The notes under the pieces: model-generated
Database searches by the model: none
Told to the model about the DNA's origin: nothing
Seen by the model: the letters and a program-made list of their open reading frames with translations, nothing else
Translations under genes and position numbers: made by a program
In this document: positions 43,084 to 47,855 of the stretch, in pieces
Numbering within the stretch: the first letter of the stretch is position 1
Layout: each line of letters starts with the position of its first letter
DNA from: an uncultured Rhodospirillales bacterium
GTDB taxonomy: Bacteria > Pseudomonadota > Alphaproteobacteria > Acetobacterales > Acetobacteraceae
NCBI GenBank assembly: GCA_903845065.1
Contig: CAIMWH010000055.1
Span: 1-47,855, forward strand
Direction: 5' to 3'
Length of the DNA stretch: 47,855 bases

Positions 43084-43126
43084 TGCCTTCCCTGCTCCCT
43101 TCGCCACCAAAGGCGCTTCAAATCCG

Positions 43127-43822
43127 ATGCTAGAAGTCAAAAACATCGTCCTGCACTACGGCGCCGCCATAGCCCTGCGCGAGGTATCCCTCACCGCGGT
43201 TCCCGGCGAGGTCACTTGCCTGCTCGGCCGCAACGGCGTCGGCAAGACCAGTCTGCTGCGTGCTGTCACCGGCGCCCATCCCATCAGCAAGGGCGCCATC
43301 ATCTGGGAGGGCTCCGACATCAGCCGCCTCCCCCCCTACGAGCGCGCCAGGCGCGGCATCGCCAGCGTCCCCCAGGGCCGCGACATTTTCCCGCTGTTGA
43401 GCGTGCGCGAGAACCTCGAAACCGGGTTTGCCGTCCTCCCCCGCGCCCAGCGCAAGGTATCGGACGAGATTTTCGAGTTGTTCCCCATTCTGAAAACCAT
43501 GCTCGGCCGGCGCGGCGGGGACTTGTCGGGCGGCCAGCAGCAGCAGCTTGCGATTGCCCGCGCTTTGGTGATGAAGCCGCGCCTGCTGGTGCTGGACGAA
43601 CCCACCGAGGGCATTCAGCCCAGCATCATCAAGGACATCGGCCGCATCATCGCCCTGCTGCGCAGCCGCGGCACCATGGCGATCCTGCTGGTCGAGCAGT
43701 ATTTCGATTTCGCCCATGAGCTAGCCAGCCAGATCGTCGTGATGGACCGCGGCGATATCGTCCTTTCCGGCCGTCCGGACGAGCTCGACGAAGCCGACGT
43801 CCGCCGCCGCCTATCCGTCTGA
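43127..43822 (+). CDS. urtE: Urea ABC transporter ATP-binding protein UrtE
   Basis: A 231-residue LivF-like ATPase. Walker A GRNGVGKTS near residue 36, SVPQGRDIFPLLSVRENLETG, signature LSGGQQQQLAIARAL, Walker B LLVLDEPTEGIQPSII, His-switch region ILLVEQYFDFA. It completes the urea importer with UrtD. Unlike urtBCD it uses mixed codons (CTG, TTG, GTG, GAT), and it is separated from urtD by an inverted repeat pair. No Shine-Dalgarno is obvious before ATG 43127. Confidence 0.96.
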   Translation: MLEVKNIVLHYGAAIALREVSLTAVPGEVTCLLGRNGVGKTSLLRAVTGAHPISKGAIIWEGSDISRLPPYERARRGIASVPQGRDIFPLLSVRENLETGFAVLPRAQRKVSDEIFELFPILKTMLGRRGGDLSGGQQQQLAIARALVMKPRLLVLDEPTEGIQPSIIKDIGRIIALLRSRGTMAILLVEQYFDFAHELASQIVVMDRGDIVLSGRPDELDEADVRRRLSV

Positions 43823-43846
43823 AGAAAACCGTGTAAAAGTTTTTTG

Positions 43847-43868
43847 CTCCTTTTTTCAAAAAAAGGAG
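43847..43868 (+). terminator. AT-rich palindrome after urtE
   Basis: CTCCTTTTTT and AAAAAAGGAG are separated by two bases. It is a terminator-like inverted repeat 25 bases after urtE, with a T-run before it. A similar element lies at 47615-47637. As it precedes ureD, it may partly separate urt from ure transcription. Confidence 0.6.
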
Positions 43869-43916
43869 AACTGTTCTTCCCCGCAAAGAACACACCAGAC
43901 AACCAAAGGAAACGCC

Positions 43917-44738
43917 GTGTTGCAAACCGTCCGAGCCCACCAGCGCGCCCAGGGAGAACTGCGCGTCAGCCTCGGGCGCCGGGGCACGGCGACCGTCCTG
44001 CGCGATCTGCGCCAGCAGGGCTGCATGAAGGCGCGTTTTCCGCACACCGCCGATCACCACGAAACCGTCACGCTCAACACCTCCGGCGGCGTCGCCGGCG
44101 GTGACCACCTCGAAACCACGCTGGACGTCGGCGCCGGCTGCACCGCCACCTTTGCCTCCCAGGCCGCCGAGCGCTTCTACCGCGCCCTCCCCGGCGACCC
44201 CGCCGCCCATGTCCGCACCCGACTCACCGTCGGGCCTGGCGCCACCGCCGAATGGCTCCCCCAGGAAAGCATCCTGTTCGACAACTGCGCACTGGATCGC
44301 CGCCTGGAGATCGACCTCGCGGCCGACGCCAGCATCCTCGGCCTGGAAACCCTGATTTTCGGCCGCACCGCGATGGGCGAAACCATCCACGCCGCTCGCA
44401 TCCGTGACACCATCCGCATCCGCCGCGCCGGCGCCCTCATCCTGCACGACGCGATCCGCCTCGAGGGCCCCGCCGCCGTGCTCGACACCGCCGCCGGTGC
44501 CGCCGCCAACCGCGCCACCGCCACGATCTTTCAAGTCGCGCCCAACGCCGAATCCCACCTCGACGCCCTGCGCGCCGCCTGGGAGGACGCCCCCGCCGAA
44601 ACCGGCGCCAGCGCCTGGAACGGCATGCTGATTGCCCGTATCGTCGCCCCCGACGCCGCCCGCCTCCGCGCCGCGGTCATCATGGGCTTGAACCCACTGC
44701 GCGACGGCCGCCCCCTGCCCCGCGTCTGGATGTGCTGA
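43917..44738 (+). CDS. ureD: Urease accessory protein UreD (UreH)
   Basis: A 273-residue accessory protein that binds apo-urease and helps nickel delivery with UreF and UreG. GTG start at 43917 with AAAGGAAA upstream. Landmarks are the N-terminal [49 protein letters not shown] and [13 protein letters not shown], all characteristic of UreD. First gene of the ureDABC set; 94 bases follow urtE. Confidence 0.96.
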   Translation: MLQTVRAHQRAQGELRVSLGRRGTATVLRDLRQQGCMKARFPHTADHHETVTLNTSGGVAGGDHLETTLDVGAGCTATFASQAAERFYRALPGDPAAHVRTRLTVGPGATAEWLPQESILFDNCALDRRLEIDLAADASILGLETLIFGRTAMGETIHAARIRDTIRIRRAGALILHDAIRLEGPAAVLDTAAGAAANRATATIFQVAPNAESHLDALRAAWEDAPAETGASAWNGMLIARIVAPDAARLRAAVIMGLNPLRDGRPLPRVWMC

Positions 44739-44748
44739 GGACAAACCG

Positions 44749-45051
44749 ATGAACCTGACTCCCCGCGAAAAAGACAAACTCCTGATTTCCATGGCCGCCA
44801 TGGTCGCCCGCCGCCGCCTCGAACGCGGCGTGAAACTCAACTACCCCGAAGCCATCGCCCTCATCAGCGACTTCGTCGTCGAAGGCGCCCGCGACGGCCG
44901 CTCGGTGGCCGACCTCATGCAACACGGCGCCCACGTCATCACCCGCGACCAGGTCATGCCCGGCATCGCAGAAATGATCCACGACGTGCAAGTCGAAGCC
45001 ACCTTCCCCGACGGAACCAAACTCGTCACCGTCCACGAGCCCATCCGATGA
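44749..45051 (+). CDS. ureA: Urease gamma subunit
   Basis: A 100-residue structural subunit. Landmarks are [54 protein letters not shown] and [16 protein letters not shown]. Length is typical. Its stop overlaps the start of the acetyltransferase gene (ATGA), so the two are translationally coupled. Confidence 0.98.
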   Translation: MNLTPREKDKLLISMAAMVARRRLERGVKLNYPEAIALISDFVVEGARDGRSVADLMQHGAHVITRDQVMPGIAEMIHDVQVEATFPDGTKLVTVHEPIR

Positions 45052-45524
45052 ACGCAGCCATCGACGACGTCCGCGTCGCCCCCTGCCGTCCGGACACCCC
45101 CGAGGCCGCCGCCCTCATCGCCCGCGCCGAGGCCGAACTCGCCGAACGCTACCCCGCCGAACACCGCCACGGCCTCGCCGTCGAGGGCCTCCTCGCCCAG
45201 GACGCCCGCTTCTTCCTCGCCACCCACGAGGACGACCCCGCCGGCTGCGGCGGCTACGTCGTCTTCGCCCCCGCCGCCGCCGCCGCCGAACTCAAGCGCA
45301 TGTACGTCGCCCCCCGCCACCGCGGCCACGGCATCGCGCGCCGCATCCTCGACGCCATCGAAACCGCCGCCAAAGCCGAAGCCGTCACCACCCTCTACCT
45401 CGAAACCGGCACCCTCCAGGCCGAAGCTATGGCCCTCTACCGCACCGCCGGCTACCGCGTCCGCGGCCCCTTCGGCACCTACCAGGAAAGCCCCGTCAGC
45501 GTGTTCATGGAGAAGAACCTGTGA
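45048..45524 (+). CDS. GNAT family N-acetyltransferase inserted between ureA and ureB
   Basis: A 158-residue acyltransferase. The acetyl-CoA loop is in [17 protein letters not shown] (motif A, R-x2-G-x-G/A form), followed by [22 protein letters not shown] (motif B), which resembles the PA4866/amino-acid acetyltransferase-like group. ATGA and GTGA overlaps link it on both sides to urease genes, so its dosage is tied to urease. The substrate is not known; a role in acetylating urease or an amino compound is speculative. Confidence 0.9.
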   Translation: MNAAIDDVRVAPCRPDTPEAAALIARAEAELAERYPAEHRHGLAVEGLLAQDARFFLATHEDDPAGCGGYVVFAPAAAAAELKRMYVAPRHRGHGIARRILDAIETAAKAEAVTTLYLETGTLQAEAMALYRTAGYRVRGPFGTYQESPVSVFMEKNL

Positions 45525-45825
45525 TCCCCGGAGAAATCGACACCGCCCAAGGCGACATCGAACTCAACGTCGGCCTGCCCAAAACCACCCTCATCGTCGC
45601 CAACACTGGCGACCGCCCCATCCAGGTCGGCAGCCACTACCATTTCGCCGAAACCAACCCGGCGCTGCACTTCGACCGAACCGCCGCCCGCGGCCAACGC
45701 CTCGATATCGCCGCCGGCACCGCCGTCCGCTTCGAACCAGGCCAGACCCGCGAAATCACCCTCGTCCCCTACCAGGGCACCCGCACCATCTACGGCTTCC
45801 GCGCCGCAATCCAGGGACCAATCTG

Positions 45826-45826
<1 letters not shown>
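45521..45826 (+). CDS. ureB: Urease beta subunit
   Basis: A 101-residue structural subunit with GTG start overlapping the previous stop (GTGA). Landmarks are [51 protein letters not shown] and [15 protein letters not shown]. Length is that of separate (non-fused) bacterial beta subunits. Its TGA overlaps the ureC ATG (TGATG). Confidence 0.98.
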
Positions 45827-47532
<1,706 letters not shown>

Positions 47533-47542
47533 CGCCCCCTTC

Positions 47543-47592
47543 CCCCTCTCTCCCCTCTCTCCCCTCTCTCCCCTTTCTTGGGGAGAGAGGGG
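47543..47592 (+). terminator. Terminator-like hairpin after ureC with 9-bp tandem repeats
   Basis: A 13-bp perfect stem (47561-47573 with 47580-47592) closes a TTTCTT loop 28 bases after ureC. It is preceded by in-phase tandem copies of CCCCTCTCT (from 47543), any of which could pair with the 3' arm, so alternative hairpins are possible. Confidence 0.65.
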
Positions 47593-47614
47593 AGCAGCAC
47601 AGCAAAGCGAGCGC

Positions 47615-47637
47615 GTTCTTTTTTGCGAAAAAAGAAC
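47615..47637 (+). terminator. AT-rich palindrome downstream of ureC
   Basis: GTTCTTTTTT-GCG-AAAAAAGAAC, a perfect 10-bp inverted repeat. In the reverse sense it resembles the element after urtE (43847-43868), including the flanking T-run. It may act as a bidirectional terminator between ureC and the minus-strand gene end. Confidence 0.55.
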
Positions 47638-47771
47638 CAAAAAATTTTCATCCACCAACAAATGCTCGTAGCACCGCCGTCGCAGCTGCCTCTCAAACCT
47701 ACATCTACACCAAGTCCGATGTCGTCCAATGCAAGGCATCCCATCCCGCCTACCCGTTTAGCCCATCTTAT

Positions 47772-47855
47772 TCACGGCGTGGCAGGGATTCGCTGGCGGG
47801 CGTCGCGTAAGGCGTTGATCACGTTTAAGGACTGGGTGTCGAAGCCATCCTTTCC
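47772..47855 (-). CDS. Possible C-terminus of a minus-strand gene
   Basis: On the minus strand the frame from the window edge reads 27 codons, ending in NALRDARQRIPATP before a TGA at 47772-47774. The remainder lies outside the window, and no family can be assigned. Support is only an open frame of 27 codons. Apart from the two hairpins, I see no other feature between 47638 and 47771. Confidence 0.3.
   Translation of the reverse strand, partial: GKDGFDTQSLNVINALRDARQRIPATP

Noticed and set aside
42831-43133. A 100-codon frame across the urtD-urtE spacer
   Set aside because: Built from the two palindromic repeat arms (repeated Gly-Ala-Pro-Lys-Pro-Ala-Glu-Pro-Cys type runs) with no ribosome-binding site; explained by the repeats.

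Overview
The window is high-GC DNA, very rich in G/C at third codon positions, with dense head-to-tail gene packing and many ATGA start/stop overlaps. The gene complement (alphaproteobacterial NADP-isocitrate dehydrogenase, an Mg-type HemB without a cysteine cluster, a urtABCDE plus ureDABC locus, hydantoinase A/B, many solute ABC transporters) fits an alphaproteobacterium. My best guess is an Acetobacteraceae/Rhodospirillales member; this is inference from protein style and intergenic palindromes, not a database result. No phage, transposase or CRISPR array is visible.

Layout. 1-4.6 kb: 3' part of icd, an MFS transporter, an M24-like protein lacking metal ligands, and an exported dienelactone-hydrolase-family protein. 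4.6-9.6 kb (minus strand): a branched-chain-amino-acid-type ABC transporter (substrate-binding protein, two permeases, one ATPase; no LivF) behind an M20 carboxypeptidase. 9.7-13 kb: DHA2-type MFS exporter, tRNA-Pro(GGG), and a large polytopic GT-C-like membrane protein. 13-25.8 kb: a LysR regulator divergent from a tightly coupled ten-gene operon. It encodes a peptide/opine-type ABC importer (binding protein, two permeases, fused double ATPase), a trimethylamine-dehydrogenase-like flavoprotein, a type II haloacid dehalogenase, a three-subunit HcnABC/opine-oxidase-like dehydrogenase and a GhrA-type glyoxylate reductase. I read it as an uptake-and-oxidation pathway for an unidentified N-substituted (secondary or tertiary amine) compound; it is one of the two best candidates for something undescribed. 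25.8-34.2 kb: an alkyltransferase-like protein (Trp in place of the acceptor Cys), a VOC protein, hydantoinase B/A, a mandelate-racemase-family enzyme, a PanE-like reductase, a small membrane protein and a secreted hydrolase. 34.3-36.5 kb: hemB, then a small leader ORF coupled to a 353-residue Leu/Ala/Asn-rich protein with no lysine that I do not recognise; this is the other strong novelty candidate.

36.5-47.5 kb is a urea uptake and hydrolysis region: urtA, an opposite-strand glycosyltransferase, urtBCD, a pair of inverted palindromic repeats, urtE, then ureD-ureA-(GNAT)-ureB-ureC. Sequences matching the sigma-54 (-24/-12) consensus lie before urtA (16/16) and before urtB (15/16), implying nitrogen control. 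urtE differs in codon style from urtBCD and is separated from them by the repeat pair, and urtB appears to lack six residues normally present in a membrane segment. Nickel-insertion genes ureEFG are not directly downstream of ureC; instead there are two strong hairpins and the end of a possible minus-strand gene.
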